A DNA stretch of 64,000 nucleotides from Platycnemis pennipes (GCA_933228895.1 OW121853.1:73454645-73518644); one strand, 5' to 3'; counted from the stretch's first letter, positions 54,001 through 58,460 are shown. The notes: generated by a model not told the origin, from the letters alone. Made by a program: numbers and translations.

Positions 54001-56843
54001 ATGCTGCTATTATTGTTAATATTCACAGTTCCCTTAATATTGTTTATCTGATTCTTTACAGGGTTAATCGTGGAAGTATTGTCAAAAAGAAGAATATATG
54101 GGACGAAGATGAAGACGAAAGTGGCGAGCATAAAAGGTAATTAGACGCTGTATAAAGAATAAGTGCATAAAATAGTCATGAAGTCTTTCCAGAAAGTAAG
54201 AGAAAGTACTAGCAACTGACTGAATGGGGTGGAGACACTAATACTTGTGTTTTTTTTATTCGGCCTCAAATTGCGGATATATATTTTTTTCATTTATTCG
54301 TATCTGTTTCCTACATGTTTACCAAATAGTGAGTATTGAATGTGAATATACATGCTACATGATTCGGTTGTCTTTTGTTAATAGGGATAAAGACATATGG
54401 GAAACATACGAACAAGCTAAAAGTGGGTTAAGGTTATGAAAATTATAATAAAGAACTGGTTATTTTACATCAAAGATCAATTAGGTTTGTGCTTAACATG
54501 TACATTTACGCAATGCCCTGCAAGGCACCGCGAGGGTGGGTGGCAAGGGGTTAAAGAACGGGAATTTCTTTCCCTCCTCTCCACATGCGTCGGGCGCAAG
54601 GCATTCAAAACAGGAGTGAGAGACTGGTGCCTGAGTGAATAGACTTAACTGTGATGCAAAAAGATTCGTAGCATAGTGAAGTAATTAAGTTTGAAATTAG
54701 AGGCTGTATTGTAAGTGAAGCTACTTTGTTTTATTACGGTAGTTAATTGTGTTTCAAACAGTAAAGCAACCAGTAATGTAGTTGAAATCATATGAATTAT
54801 TTTACTCTTTAGAAATGCATGCCTCTATGAAATCACCCCCTGCCTCAGACCATTACTCTATAGATGTCTGACTTAACATGATTGGCGCGGTGGGTTAGAT
54901 TGAATCGTAACAGAGAATGTTCCACTTATTTTCGAATACTCAATGAACTCGACGGACAATATTAAAGTGAGTGGAAATGTTCAGCATCTGGGAAACAAAT
55001 GTTTCACATGACTCTCACTCAAATTCCTTCGTGCAATGCAGAATGAATAATTTTGCCAGACGAATCCTGGAACTCAACCATTATTATAATAGTTAGCATT
55101 TTCTTCCTAGAATTTATGGATGCTCCCAATCTTTCACTGGGTACGAGACATGGTCATGTAATAATTCATAAGGTGCAAGTTGATAAATAGAAAAAAGCTT
55201 CTTGGGATCACCATCCGATTGTTTGAGGGGGTCTGCACATTACGAATACGTCCAGTATATGAGTGAATAATATGACATACAAAAATATGTAATGTCCCTC
55301 TAAATAATCTTCAAAATAGTTTCCAATTCCTTATATCCAAATCCTTTAGGATAAAGGAGATACTTCCTGCATTATCCATTGCAGCGGGATAAAAAAAATT
55401 GCCCTCGAGGTATTTATTTATAATGCAGTATGACTGTGAGATGTTTTCGCTGTTCTTTCCATCATGATGCGTTTTCCTGCTGAATGCGTTTTAAAATACA
55501 CCAATGGCATTGAATGAGTTTTCATGTAATTTACGATTCTCTTAAACCAACAATTGAATTTCAAAACATGAAATTATTTTAGATGGTAACTCTTTGGTAG
55601 GGGGTTCTATTCGATAGGAAAAAGCTTTCCGTGACATAGTAGGTACCCTAGGTAAATTTGTGGAAGTTAAGTGGTGTACTCACAGGATGGCTGCTGAGCA
55701 GAGTAGCTACGAACGAGTAACATCCATCAATGGATGTGTTCACTCAGTATTTCTATCGGATGGCTCAATGTTTAACGAACGCAAACATCGTTCATAGAAT
55801 GACAAGAAGTGGAATTATGGGCAGTCAGGGATTGCTCATAAACAGCCAACAACAACAGACAACACTCCGTAGACGTACGTACACACAATGAGGGAAACGT
55901 CAGAAAATAATGGGTAAATGGGTAATTTTGAAATAATGGGTCAAGCGAATCGTAAACTGGGATTCGTCAAAAGAGTACTGGGTAAATGCGACGATCATGT
56001 ACGAGAAAGCAGCTACTTTTCCCTTGTAAGACCTCATTTGGAATATGCTGCCAGTGAATGGGATCCCTACGAAATCGGTCTAAATAACGAACTTGAACGT
56101 GTGCAGCGAAGATCGGCAAGATTTGTAAAGGGACGGTATGATAATCTTATTAACGTAACCAGTCTATTAAATGAATTAAATTGGGAATCATTGTCAGATC
56201 GCAGGTTGAAATTAAGACTTAATCTCTTAAACAAATTCCAAGCCCATATTTTCAGTGATGATGTTAAAAATATTTTGCGGACCCCAACTTACTATGGTAG
56301 ACTGGACCATAATCAGAAAATTACAGAAATAGATTGCCGAACTGACAGATTCAAAATGTCCTTTTTTCCTCGTACTATTAGGGATATGAATAACGGTAAA
56401 TATATCCAGTACGAGTGTAGCAATGGATAACATTGGTAGCTGCATGTTGGTATAAGGACTTATAGCTAACCCAACTAACGGCATGTTTTTGCATGTATGT
56501 TTTGCTATTTTTATATTTTTTTAAATAGCGTAGTTTGAACAGTACCTATACAAGTACTAATCCTTTTTTTATTGCTGATATGTAGTGCATGGATGGTGAG
56601 AGTTAACCCCCTGCCACACACCTTTATGGTGGCTTGCAGGGTATTATGTAGATGTAGATGAAAATACCCCAGACAAATTCAAACTTCGCGGACTCACCTC
56701 CATTTCACTGTGAGGTTGCCATTTTTCCCGCAGTCGCCCACCGCATTTTTACCAAAATCTATAAAACTGTTATTTTTCACCGTAGAATGACGAGTAAAAG
56801 ACGTACGTACTCGCACGATTATCAGGAGTACGATGAAAACTAG
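17910..56843 (+). CDS. Gene model: symmetric-microexon gene, about 498 codons over 19 or more exons
   Basis: I infer one + strand gene from at least 19 short AG...GT-bounded exons listed separately here. Every internal exon is a multiple of three, begins with the last base of a codon and ends with its first two (phase 2-2). The terminal exon is in the same phase and reaches TAG. Joined from the ATG at 17911 the exons give 1497 nt, an integral open frame. Junction codons are nearly always Arg (AG|G or AG|A). The product would be hydrophilic, rich in D/E and R, without signal peptide or membrane segment, built of short beads such as ESIRSVPRGTYADSRGA. I recognise no family. Numerous phase-2 microexons recall the gene structure reported for aphid bicycle effector genes and, more loosely, schistosome MEG genes, but I see no bicycle C-Y-C motifs. 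Exon connectivity is inference; transcripts could skip any exon without shifting frame. Confidence 0.55.
18380..18482 (-). mobile_element. tRNA-derived SINE
   Basis: On the minus strand a tRNA-like head reads GGATAGCGTGGTTGTCTGC (A box region), then GCTCGGTATGC, then GTTTGATTCCCGG (B box). It is not a real tRNA gene: stems are imperfect and the anticodon arm is not recognisable. Confidence 0.6.
18572..19106 (+). mobile_element. MITE family A, copy 1
   Basis: About 535 bp between GGGGTGGTTTACC and GGTGTAAACGCCCC inverted ends, with a possible AAT flank on both sides. It shares its whole body with 45243-45770 and 62147-62679 in the opposite orientation, and partly with 28431-28727 and 48799-48904. 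Interior landmarks are CTCGAGTTATAGGCG, AACCCTTTCGGAAAAGTGGG and CCGCGAAGCTACTTCGCC. No coding capacity. Confidence 0.8.
19107..20314. other. Unassigned repeat-rich DNA
   Basis: Contains a weak tRNA-like segment (about 19200-19260, GGTAGTGCGGTTGTCTTATTG) and a CAGGGGCG-type fragment near 19755 that could be an old hAT end. No gene seen. Confidence 0.4.
20315..20618. mobile_element. hAT-family MITE with perfect 8-bp target duplication
   Basis: The element 20323-20610 begins TAGGCACGTAGCCAG and ends CTGGCTACGTGCCTA, perfect 15-bp inverted repeats. It is flanked by CACTCCTA at 20315-20322 and again at 20611-20618. Interior has long C runs next to GAAATTTTTCCCC. Non-autonomous, and young enough to keep intact flanks. 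Confidence 0.9.
20619..21963. other. No gene recognised
   Basis: AT-rich intronic sequence. A short AG/GT interval near 20940-21019 contains an in-frame stop in the expected phase and is not accepted as an exon. Confidence 0.4.
21964..22155. repeat. 192-bp near-perfect palindrome (fold-back element)
   Basis: Arms of about 87 nt are exact or nearly exact reverse complements: TAGGAATGAAGGATGAAATT on the left, AATTTCATCCTTCATTCCTA on the right. The central loop is ATCATCAAAAACATCATCCTGAT-like and short. An ORF reads through on both strands only because the sequence is its own complement. Likely a MITE folded into a hairpin; it could produce hairpin RNA when the intron is transcribed. Confidence 0.85.
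22156..24169. other. No gene recognised; two long C runs
   Basis: AT-rich intronic DNA. Poly-C tracts near 23513-23524 and 23558-23573 resemble those in the hAT-like MITEs and may mark a decayed copy. No exon found. Confidence 0.4.
24170..24375 (+). repeat. Dispersed repeat shared with 17098-17300
   Basis: Second copy of the repeat, with CGAATCGACACACGATAACA and a tRNA B-box-like GGTCCCGGGTACGAGTC near the 3' end. Confidence 0.6.
24716..24778 (+). pseudogene. Decayed 84-nt module exon
   Basis: Follows an acceptor TTAATAG and begins G+ATGGCTGACAGG like the intact modules. It reads MADRLPVADSNSIRSATRGN and then hits TGA, where intact copies read R-G-T-Y. About 20 nt are missing, and the donor has become GCAAG|TTATG instead of GCAAG|GTATG. 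The following intron still matches the module intron (CATTTAAAAGAAAGGGG), so this is a dead member of the array rather than chance similarity. Confidence 0.7.
24905..25490 (+). mobile_element. CR1/L2-like non-LTR retrotransposon, 5'-truncated
   Basis: The reading frame to 25265 gives the C-terminus of the reverse transcriptase polyprotein: RRSARFVKGRY, LLNELKWESLSDRRLKFRL and IDCRTDRFKMSFFPRTIR. The 3' UTR ends CTGCCACACACCC, GGTGGCTTGCAGGGTATTAT and the short tandem tail GTAGATGTAGATG. It interrupts an intron of the module array, because module-intron sequence (TTCAAATATATCTC / AATATCTCCATC) resumes on either side. Confidence 0.8.
25615..25698 (+). CDS. Microexon 2 (84-nt module; ACG replaces the usual ATG)
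   Basis: Acceptor TTTTCATAG, donor GCAAG|GTATGG, phase 2-2. It reads TADRRPDADSDSIRSIPRGT, then FDDSQGA and a split Arg codon. It is the most divergent of the first seven intact modules, and spacing to the next is only 231 bp because its intron lost the part found in later units. Confidence 0.7.
25846..25929 (+). CDS. Microexon 3 (84-nt module)
   Basis: Acceptor TTATTATAG, donor GCAAG|GTATGG, phase 2-2. It reads MADRRPEVDSESIRSVPRGT, then YADSRGA plus split Arg. Consensus form of the module. Confidence 0.78.
26206..26289 (+). CDS. Microexon 4 (84-nt module)
   Basis: Acceptor TTTTTATAG, donor GCAAG|GTATGG. Starts MAEGRPEADSESIRSVPRGT, otherwise as the consensus. Phase 2-2. Confidence 0.78.
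26566..26649 (+). CDS. Microexon 5 (84-nt module)
   Basis: Acceptor TTTTTATAG, donor GCAAG|GTATGG. Starts MSDRRPELDSESTRSVPRGT. This form is repeated unchanged in the next two exons, so the last duplications are recent. Confidence 0.78.
26927..27010 (+). CDS. Microexon 6 (84-nt module)
   Basis: Same sequence as microexon 5 with the same splice sites; unit length 361 bp. Confidence 0.78.
27288..27371 (+). CDS. Microexon 7 (84-nt module)
   Basis: Same sequence as microexons 5 and 6 with the same splice sites. The following intron differs at single positions only. Confidence 0.78.
27649..27732 (+). CDS. Microexon 8 (84-nt module, last of the array)
   Basis: Acceptor TTTTTATAG is followed by C instead of G, giving a Ser rather than Arg at the junction (AG|C). 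It reads MSDRRPEVDSESIRSVPRGT, then YDDSRGS, donor TCAAG|GTATGA. Phase 2-2. Confidence 0.75.
27758..27940 (+). repeat. Two 91-bp direct repeats in the last array unit
   Basis: ATGGGTGTTTTCAAG occurs at 27758 and 27849, each followed by a related stretch with GGCGCTTCAG and TAAGGATAG. No matching splice pair in phase 2 was found, so I treat it as intron sequence. Confidence 0.65.
28108..28395 (+). mobile_element. mariner-like element fragment
   Basis: Starts after a TA with GGGGTGTTCAAATGAAAAC, a typical mariner-type terminus. Further in, the + strand reads FNSDDELKDTVEDWLLPQPQ then EFWEQGI, resembling the C-terminal end of mariner transposases. Most of the transposase is deleted and the rest is out of frame. 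Confidence 0.6.
28431..28727 (+). mobile_element. MITE family A, truncated copy 2
   Basis: Starts GGGGTCGTTTACCACA and follows the family to GTGCGAGCAGACCT; the other half and the right end are absent. Confidence 0.75.
28728..29089. other. Unassigned
   Basis: Contains short ORFs on both strands only; I cannot assign them. No splice-bounded exon seen. Confidence 0.35.
29090..29395 (-). mobile_element. Possible 3' non-coding/LTR region of the BEL/Pao element
   Basis: Lies directly after the integrase stop on the minus strand. It contains an inverted pair ATTTGGTCTTTG / CAAAGACCAAAT at about 29149 and 29260. LTR boundaries cannot be fixed because the opposite LTR is missing. Confidence 0.35.
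29396..30217 (-). mobile_element. BEL/Pao retrotransposon integrase, C-terminal fragment
   Basis: An open frame of 273 residues, probably not starting at a genuine start codon. Integrase features are FISRRGLCTDIYSDCGSNFV (second catalytic Asp, D-C-G-S/T-N-F), PPAAPHFGGLWEANMKSAK (the P-H-x-G-G-x-W-E box with catalytic Glu), LTPGHFLIGAP and a C-terminal DUF5641-like domain ending in PVAKVMKLPVGN. This C-terminal layout is typical for BEL/Pao. Gag, protease and RT are absent: a CR1-like element abuts the 5' side at 30229. Confidence 0.85.
30229..30500 (-). mobile_element. CR1/L2-like retrotransposon 3' end, minus orientation
   Basis: Reverse of the family 3' end (ACCCTGCAAGCCACC near the left edge, then CATATCATGCATAAAAAAGG). 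It is directly joined to the BEL/Pao fragment on one side and an opposite-strand relative on the other. Confidence 0.75.
30530..31066 (+). mobile_element. CR1/L2-like retrotransposon, second subfamily, with GATGTA tail
   Basis: The frame reads RRAARFVKRCYERLSSVSEL, LGWESLSERRLKFRLNLLEK and IDCRTDRFKMAFFPRTIREQ, diverged from the 25-kb copy. It ends CCACACACCCTCGCGGTGGC and a (GATGTA)n tail at about 31034-31060. A shorter relative is at 41330-41562. Confidence 0.8.
31098..31181 (+). CDS. Microexon 9 (84-nt module, diverged)
   Basis: Acceptor TTCTCAATAG, donor AAAAG|GTATGC, phase 2-2. It reads IADKLADRDSESIRGISRGA, then YGDFGDK. The retained D-S-E-S-I-R and S-R-G cores, and length exactly 84, show it is an old paralogue of the array modules. 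Confidence 0.7.
31490..31546 (+). repeat. Short dispersed repeat, also at 32462-32524
   Basis: Both share CATTACCCGCATGAAGGAGC, preceded by CGGCGAG and followed by GTGTTTGATT. Nature unknown. Confidence 0.6.
31578..31660 (+). mobile_element. CR1/L2-like retrotransposon, solo 3' tail
   Basis: Only the last 80 bp: GTGCATGTTTGGTGAG, CTGCCACACACCTTTATGG and GTAGATGTAGATG. A severe 5' truncation. Confidence 0.8.
32842..32925 (+). CDS. Microexon 10 (84-nt module, diverged)
   Basis: Acceptor CTCCATAG, donor GCAAG|GTATGT, phase 2-2. It reads MADKLDEGYSESIRSVPRGS, then YSDHRDA. Confidence 0.72.
33212..33295 (+). CDS. Microexon 11 (84-nt module, diverged)
   Basis: Acceptor TTTTTAATAG, donor TCACG|GTATGT, phase 2-2. 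It reads MAGKLDDGYPESIRTVPGDA, then HIDSRDS. It pairs with microexon 10 (K-L-D-[DE]-G-Y) and lies 370 bp after it, the same spacing class as the main array. Confidence 0.72.
33440..33570. repeat. Purine-rich (G/A) tract
   Basis: Strand-asymmetric GGGGAGGGGATGGA-like sequence. No coding signal; the minus-strand ORF here is low complexity. Confidence 0.6.
34253..36597. other. No gene recognised
   Basis: AT-rich DNA with scattered short ORFs. I see no repeat ends and no phase-2 exon. Confidence 0.4.
36598..36911. mobile_element. MITE family B, copy 2
   Basis: Inverted ends AGGGGAGTTGTGTTTGAAAC and, reverse-complemented, AGGGGGCTGTGTTTGAAACC, followed by the shared GTTACCAAGGAGTCACGTG block. 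Same family as 15460-15760, with a diverged centre. Confidence 0.85.
36960..37960 (-). pseudogene. Second piggyBac-like transposase remnant
   Basis: Minus-strand fragments read YWTTTAEEIEAIIELRLARG (37768-37956) and LSFDVLGTRSQRLNADKFAL, then YLSLNEQLFPTKARCRFTQ (37521-37781). These parallel the T-R-S-x-R-L-x-x-D-K-F-A and D-E-Q-L-x-P-x-K-x-R-x-x-F-x-Q blocks of piggyBac transposases. Many stops; TTAA ends not identified. Confidence 0.6.
38605..38740 (+). mobile_element. tRNA-derived SINE
   Basis: A tRNA-like head has CTAGTGGTAAAGCACTCTAC and then GGGTCCCGGGTTCGTCTC (B box), followed by a body ending in ATGAAGATGATGATATAGATG. Not a functional tRNA. Confidence 0.6.
38741..41329. other. No gene recognised; MITE-like debris
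   Basis: 39240-39570 is locally GC-rich with an (AG)n-like run but no splice-bounded exon. Around 39880-40060 and 40530-40830 there are stretches like CTTGTACAAGAAGTTGT that resemble decayed relatives of the element at 41699-41953. A SINE-like GGGCTAGAAACCTGG lies near 41200. Confidence 0.4.
41330..41562 (+). mobile_element. CR1/L2-like retrotransposon 3' end (second subfamily)
   Basis: Matches 30820-31040 (AATAGGCAGCATAG, GGGATAGGTAGGGGAAATAT) and ends in CACACACCCTTGCGGTGGCT and GTAGATGTAGGTG. Confidence 0.8.
41699..41953. mobile_element. MITE family C, about 255 bp
   Basis: Inverted ends share GCTTTACACGATACAATTTT on the left and AAAATTGTATCGTGTAAAGC on the right, plus repeated TTGTACAA palindromes and ACGCTTGTA further in. 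No coding capacity. Confidence 0.85.
42001..42084 (+). CDS. Microexon 12 (84 nt)
   Basis: Acceptor ATATCCTTCCAG, donor GATCAGCA|GTAAGT, phase 2-2. It reads RSRVREDEYPEDTRCDPYRS, then QRGLRDQ and a split Gln/His codon, the only junction that is not AG or CG. Length is again exactly 84. It keeps only the general Asp/Glu-Arg style of the modules, with the one Cys in the predicted protein. Confidence 0.65.
42496..42912 (-). mobile_element. RTE/L1-like retrotransposon 3' fragment, nested
   Basis: Minus strand reads VEAFEMWCYRRMMKIQWIDG, VSNEEVLRSVGEKRGLL and DPIMRHESLMKTIV, the post-RT region of the 5755-7055 family. It is flanked by GAAAAAGATT (42486-42495) and GGAAAAGATT (42913-42922), a probable target-site duplication. 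Confidence 0.75.
43039..43436. mobile_element. TA-flanked MITE packed with CCAGCTGGAT repeats
   Basis: The element 43041-43434 has inverted ends CCCTGATAGCAAAGTCAGTT and, reverse-complemented, CCCAGATAGCAAGCTAGTTG, flanked by TA (43039-43040 and 43435-43436). The interior is almost wholly made of variants of the palindrome CCAGCTGGA/TCCAGCTGG: seven exact CCAGCTGGA plus many near matches. It sits inside the CR1-like element. The TA flank suggests Tc1/mariner-type mobilisation. Confidence 0.8.
44017..44094 (+). CDS. Microexon 13 (78 nt)
   Basis: Acceptor TCTACTTACAG, donor GGGAG|GTATGA, phase 2-2. It reads WMEDEYSEGRRRIPRGGHGG, then GVEEG. The I-P-R-G core aligns with V-P-R-G of the 84-nt modules, so it is probably a distant paralogue. 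Confidence 0.68.
44532..44610 (+). mobile_element. tRNA-derived SINE
   Basis: A tRNA-like head has TGGTAGCCAGGTCGGTAACG (A box) and CGCGGGTTCCAATCCCAG (B box). Stems do not fold as a real tRNA. Confidence 0.65.
44695..46010 (-). mobile_element. RTE/L1-like 3' region on the minus strand, split by a MITE
   Basis: Begins with TCCTAAGATTGGTTTGACGC, the reverse of the 5755-7055 family 3' end. Pyrimidine-rich sequence resembling a long, decayed ORF/3' region on the opposite strand follows. The family A MITE at 45243-45770 interrupts it. A related 3' end (CAATCCTAGGATTGGTTTGA) is near 48307. Assignment beyond the 3' end is tentative. Confidence 0.45.
45243..45770 (-). mobile_element. MITE family A, copy 3
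   Basis: Near full length, opposite orientation to copy 1: GGGAACGTTTACTCC at one end, GGTAAACGACAC at the other, with the shared GCGAAGTAGCTTCGCGGGCT inside. Confidence 0.85.
46020..46300. repeat. Probable dispersed repeat
   Basis: Contains TGGTTTCCAGTTGCCTTCCT and CTACCCTTCGACCTACAAGG, which look like the conserved body of a SINE-type element. No second full copy in the window, so unproven. Confidence 0.35.
46436..46494. repeat. Perfect 18-bp stem hairpin
   Basis: ACCCAAGAAACTTCTGCA and TGCAGAAGTTTCTTGGGT are exact inverted copies separated by 23 nt of AT-rich loop. Possibly an element end or a hairpin in the intron RNA just upstream of microexon 14. Confidence 0.75.
46621..46692 (+). CDS. 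Microexon 14 (72 nt)
   Basis: Strong acceptor TTTCCTTTTCAG, donor CCAAG|GTATTT, phase 2-2. It reads MKGTEDDDEQEYFGRTPRQS, then REP and a split Arg. Acidic first half, basic second half, like the other modules. Confidence 0.68.
46693..48344. other. No gene recognised
   Basis: AT-rich intron-like DNA without repeats I can delimit. Confidence 0.4.
48345..48610 (+). repeat. Dispersed repeat D, copy 1
   Basis: Shares GAGACACATAGGTCTACGGACC / GAGACACATACGTCAGTGGACC type phrases, CTGTTTAACTGAA, GGTTCCCGATTC and AAGGACGCAC with 62840-63105. Unknown class; contains an in-copy T or G run. Confidence 0.65.
48799..48904. mobile_element. MITE family A, internally deleted 106-bp copy
   Basis: Bounded by GGGGGCGTTTACTC and GAGTATACGCCCCC inverted ends; only the terminal part of the family is kept. 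Confidence 0.75.
49663..49758 (+). CDS. Microexon 15 (96 nt)
   Basis: Acceptor CAATCCTTTTCAG, donor CGAAG|GTACGG, phase 2-2. It reads MRVQGYKKEQSIWDDDAELY, then GEFDVGDGEYR. First of four exons with an I-W-[D/E] motif. Acidic. Confidence 0.7.
49759..50786. other. No gene recognised
   Basis: AT-rich intron-like DNA. An AG/GT interval near 50670-50727 is not in phase 2 without a stop and was not accepted. Confidence 0.4.
50787..52160. mobile_element. Large fold-back element with long inverted arms
   Basis: Left arm about 50787-51150 and right arm about 51535-52160 are reverse complements. Examples: CGAGCAGCACACCCTCCCAA (left) with TTGGGAGGGTGTGCTGCTCG (right), and AAGCTCGAAAAGACTTGTAC with GTACAAGTCTTTTCGAGCTT. 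The outer tips contain TTTGCTGATTCATATATCAG and GGATTTGCTGATATATCC. The short ORFs inside mirror each other and are not genes. Confidence 0.8.
52775..52872 (-). mobile_element. tRNA-derived SINE
   Basis: Minus strand: GGTAGCTTAACATGGTTAAAG (A box), then AAGGTTCGAGCCTCGG (B box). Confidence 0.65.
53022..53110 (+). mobile_element. tRNA-derived SINE
   Basis: TTGCTAACTTAACTGAGGTT and TTCAGGTTCGAGTCCCGATC form A- and B-box-like parts. It lies about 150 bp from the previous SINE in opposite orientation. Confidence 0.6.
53815..53862 (+). CDS. Microexon 16 (48 nt)
   Basis: Acceptor TCTTTGTTAATAG, phase 2-2, reads VKGIWETYERAKSGL plus split Arg. The donor is weak (TTGAG|GTTACC). Sequence and surroundings are nearly repeated in microexon 18, one on each side of microexon 17. 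The pair could be alternative exons, or one could be a non-spliced relic. Confidence 0.5.
54062..54136 (+). CDS. Microexon 17 (75 nt)
   Basis: Strong acceptor GATTCTTTACAG, donor AAAAG|GTAATT, phase 2-2. It reads VNRGSIVKKKNIWDEDEDES, then GEHK. It aligns with microexon 15 at K-x-x-x-I-W-D-[DE]-D. Confidence 0.7.
54385..54432 (+). CDS. Microexon 18 (48 nt)
   Basis: Acceptor TTTTGTTAATAG, phase 2-2, reads DKDIWETYEQAKSGL plus split Arg, donor TTAAG|GTTATG (weak). Thirteen of 15 residues or so match microexon 16. Confidence 0.5.
54508..54560 (-). mobile_element. CR1/L2-like 3' tail, short minus-strand fragment
   Basis: GCCCTGCAAGGCACCGCGAG and GTGGCAAGGGGTTAA are a diverged reverse copy of the family 3' end. 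Confidence 0.5.
54561..55904. other. No gene recognised
   Basis: AT-rich intron-like DNA; no element ends or phase-2 exon seen. Confidence 0.4.
55905..56660 (+). mobile_element. CR1/L2-like retrotransposon, best-preserved copy
   Basis: An open frame of 170 residues (55918-56430) reads LGFVKRVLGKCDDHVRESSY, FSLVRPHLEYAASEWDPY, RRSARFVKGRYDN and IDCRTDRFKMSFFPRTIR, the thumb/C-terminal region of this RT clade. It ends with CACACACCTTTATGGTGGCT and GTAGATGTAGATG. 5'-truncated. Confidence 0.82.
56786..56843 (+). CDS. Microexon 19, terminal coding exon
   Basis: Acceptor TTTCACCGTAG, then A+ATG; in phase 2 it reads MTSKRRTYSHDYQEYDEN and stops at TAG (56841-56843). The basic start and acidic Tyr-rich end fit the other modules. 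No AATAAA is obvious just downstream, which weakens the call as the only 3' end. Confidence 0.5.
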
Positions 56844-56879
56844 TATTTATTGCAATAGGGCTTACGCTGTTAAAGTTTA

Positions 56880-57277
56880 AATTATACTGAATAAGGTCAG
56901 TTTTTGCGGCGGTAGCCCCCTGCCGCGTGGGTCGAGGAGAGAGACCAGCGTTGGGCCTCGGAGCTCGGAAAAGGGTCTCGGAAAGGGATACTATATTTAC
57001 ACACTCCCTGGTCTCGGATTAGGACCCTTCCCTAGGTGGGGCACACCCTTCTGGCGACTACCTGAGACATGGTCCCAGATCATCACTTTTAACCGAAATA
57101 TTCTCTTGTTCTCCCGAGTCACGATTTAAGGATTTGAAATACAAATTAAGCACTTGGATACCGGAAACAAGAGGCATCAATTTGCAACACTGACTGCATA
57201 TGGCTTCCAACATTGGTTTATCGCACTTTTCTAAAAAATTTTACCTCTCCTCTTTTTCATGTATGGATCCCGACCAG
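56880..57277. other. Spacer; possible acceptor at 57276-57277
   Basis: Includes GC-richer GAGAGACCAGCGTTGGGCCTCGG-type sequence of unknown nature, then a pyrimidine tract (TTACCTCTCCTCTTTTTC) and GACCAG|AAGC, a candidate acceptor in phase 2 for the next ORF. Confidence 0.4.
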
Positions 57278-57317
57278 AAGCGTGGCTCAAGCCCACCGCA
57301 CACCTACCCACGTGCAT

Positions 57318-58460
57318 ATGAGTAACGCCAATATGGTGATGAGGCAGGAGAGCCTTCGTGAAAGGAGCCGCGCAATGAGAATGGACATGTACCAACGCTG
57401 GACAATATCGAACAAAGCTATAATGAAAAATGAAGTGGCATTGGACAGCCGATATGAGGAAAATAGGCAGGAGAGGATGTGGCGTGTGTTGCAAGATGAG
57501 GAGCAAAGGAAAAGAATTCATGAGGATATGACGAGTCATTTATACCAAGGAATTAAGGCAGTGATTAAAATAGATGAAAGCGCGGACAAGTCATTGGCAG
57601 CGAAGGAAGAGAAACTGATGGAGAGGGAGATGAGATTATCTCACAGGGCAGGAGAATACGGAAAGGAACTCGAGAGGAAGTGTTTGGACTTAAACGAAGA
57701 TAGAAAGGCCATGGAGAGGGAAATGAGGCAGACGGAAGATGGGAAACAAATGAGGCTGGACAACAAGGAAGAATTAATCAGGAGGGAAGCTTGGAGGAAG
57801 GAAGAGTTTCTCGGGGGCGAGGCGGAGAAGGTAAGGGGGTTGATACAAAAGTCCAGGAAAGAAATTGACGAGAAAAGAAAGGACACGGAGAAGATGGTGG
57901 AGGAGAAGGAGGCGATTAGCAGGAGAGTAGAGAGGGAGAAGGAGATGGATATAAGGGAGGAAAAAGATTCCCATGCAAAACGGTTGCTGGCGGATGAGGC
58001 GTTGAAGAGGGACAAATGGTTGAGCGACGATCAGTGGAATCAGGAAAAGATGTCGAAGGAGAAGGAGGAGAGCAGGAAGGTGGAGAAGGAGAGGGCGGCC
58101 CAAGAGGAACGGGTAAGAGAGTCCAGCCGAGATCAGTTGAGGCTGACGTTGGATTATAGGACGGAGCAACTGGAGAAGGAAGGGGAAAGGAAGAGGAAGG
58201 AGGGACAGAGGAGGGATGAGTCCACAAAGGAAAGGGAGAGGACTCTGATGGAGAAGGAAAAGTTAAATGCGAAAAAATTGGAAATGGAGAAGGAGACAGA
58301 AAGGAAGGTGCGGCTGGAGGCAATCAAGACGGAAAAAGAAGAGAAGGATCGGCAATATCAACACCTAGAGCGTATGGGGAACCTCAATCGAAAGAAAGAC
58401 ATGGCTGCTCAAGCAATTCAACACGGGCAAGGTGTTAAAATCATCGACCCGGGTTACTAA
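57318..58460 (+). CDS. Charged coiled-coil protein, diverged relative of copies 1 and 2
   Basis: 380 residues from the first good ATG (MSNANMVMRQESLRERSRAM). The frame is open upstream through 57278, so it may instead be entered by splicing at GACCAG|A. The N-terminal 60 residues (MRMDMYQRWTISNKAIMKNE) are less charged. The rest is E/K/R-rich with heptad-like spacing, ending ERMGNLNRKKDMAAQAIQHG and IIDPGY. It has no sequence identity to copies 1 and 2 beyond composition and shared short phrases (K-E-R-E-R, E-E-K-E), so common descent is only suggested. Possible poly-A signal AATAAA at 58498-58503. No signal peptide or membrane segment. Alternative 3' exon of the microexon gene, or separate gene. 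Confidence 0.65.
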   Translation: MSNANMVMRQESLRERSRAMRMDMYQRWTISNKAIMKNEVALDSRYEENRQERMWRVLQDEEQRKRIHEDMTSHLYQGIKAVIKIDESADKSLAAKEEKLMEREMRLSHRAGEYGKELERKCLDLNEDRKAMEREMRQTEDGKQMRLDNKEELIRREAWRKEEFLGGEAEKVRGLIQKSRKEIDEKRKDTEKMVEEKEAISRRVEREKEMDIREEKDSHAKRLLADEALKRDKWLSDDQWNQEKMSKEKEESRKVEKERAAQEERVRESSRDQLRLTLDYRTEQLEKEGERKRKEGQRRDESTKERERTLMEKEKLNAKKLEMEKETERKVRLEAIKTEKEEKDRQYQHLERMGNLNRKKDMAAQAIQHGQGVKIIDPGY

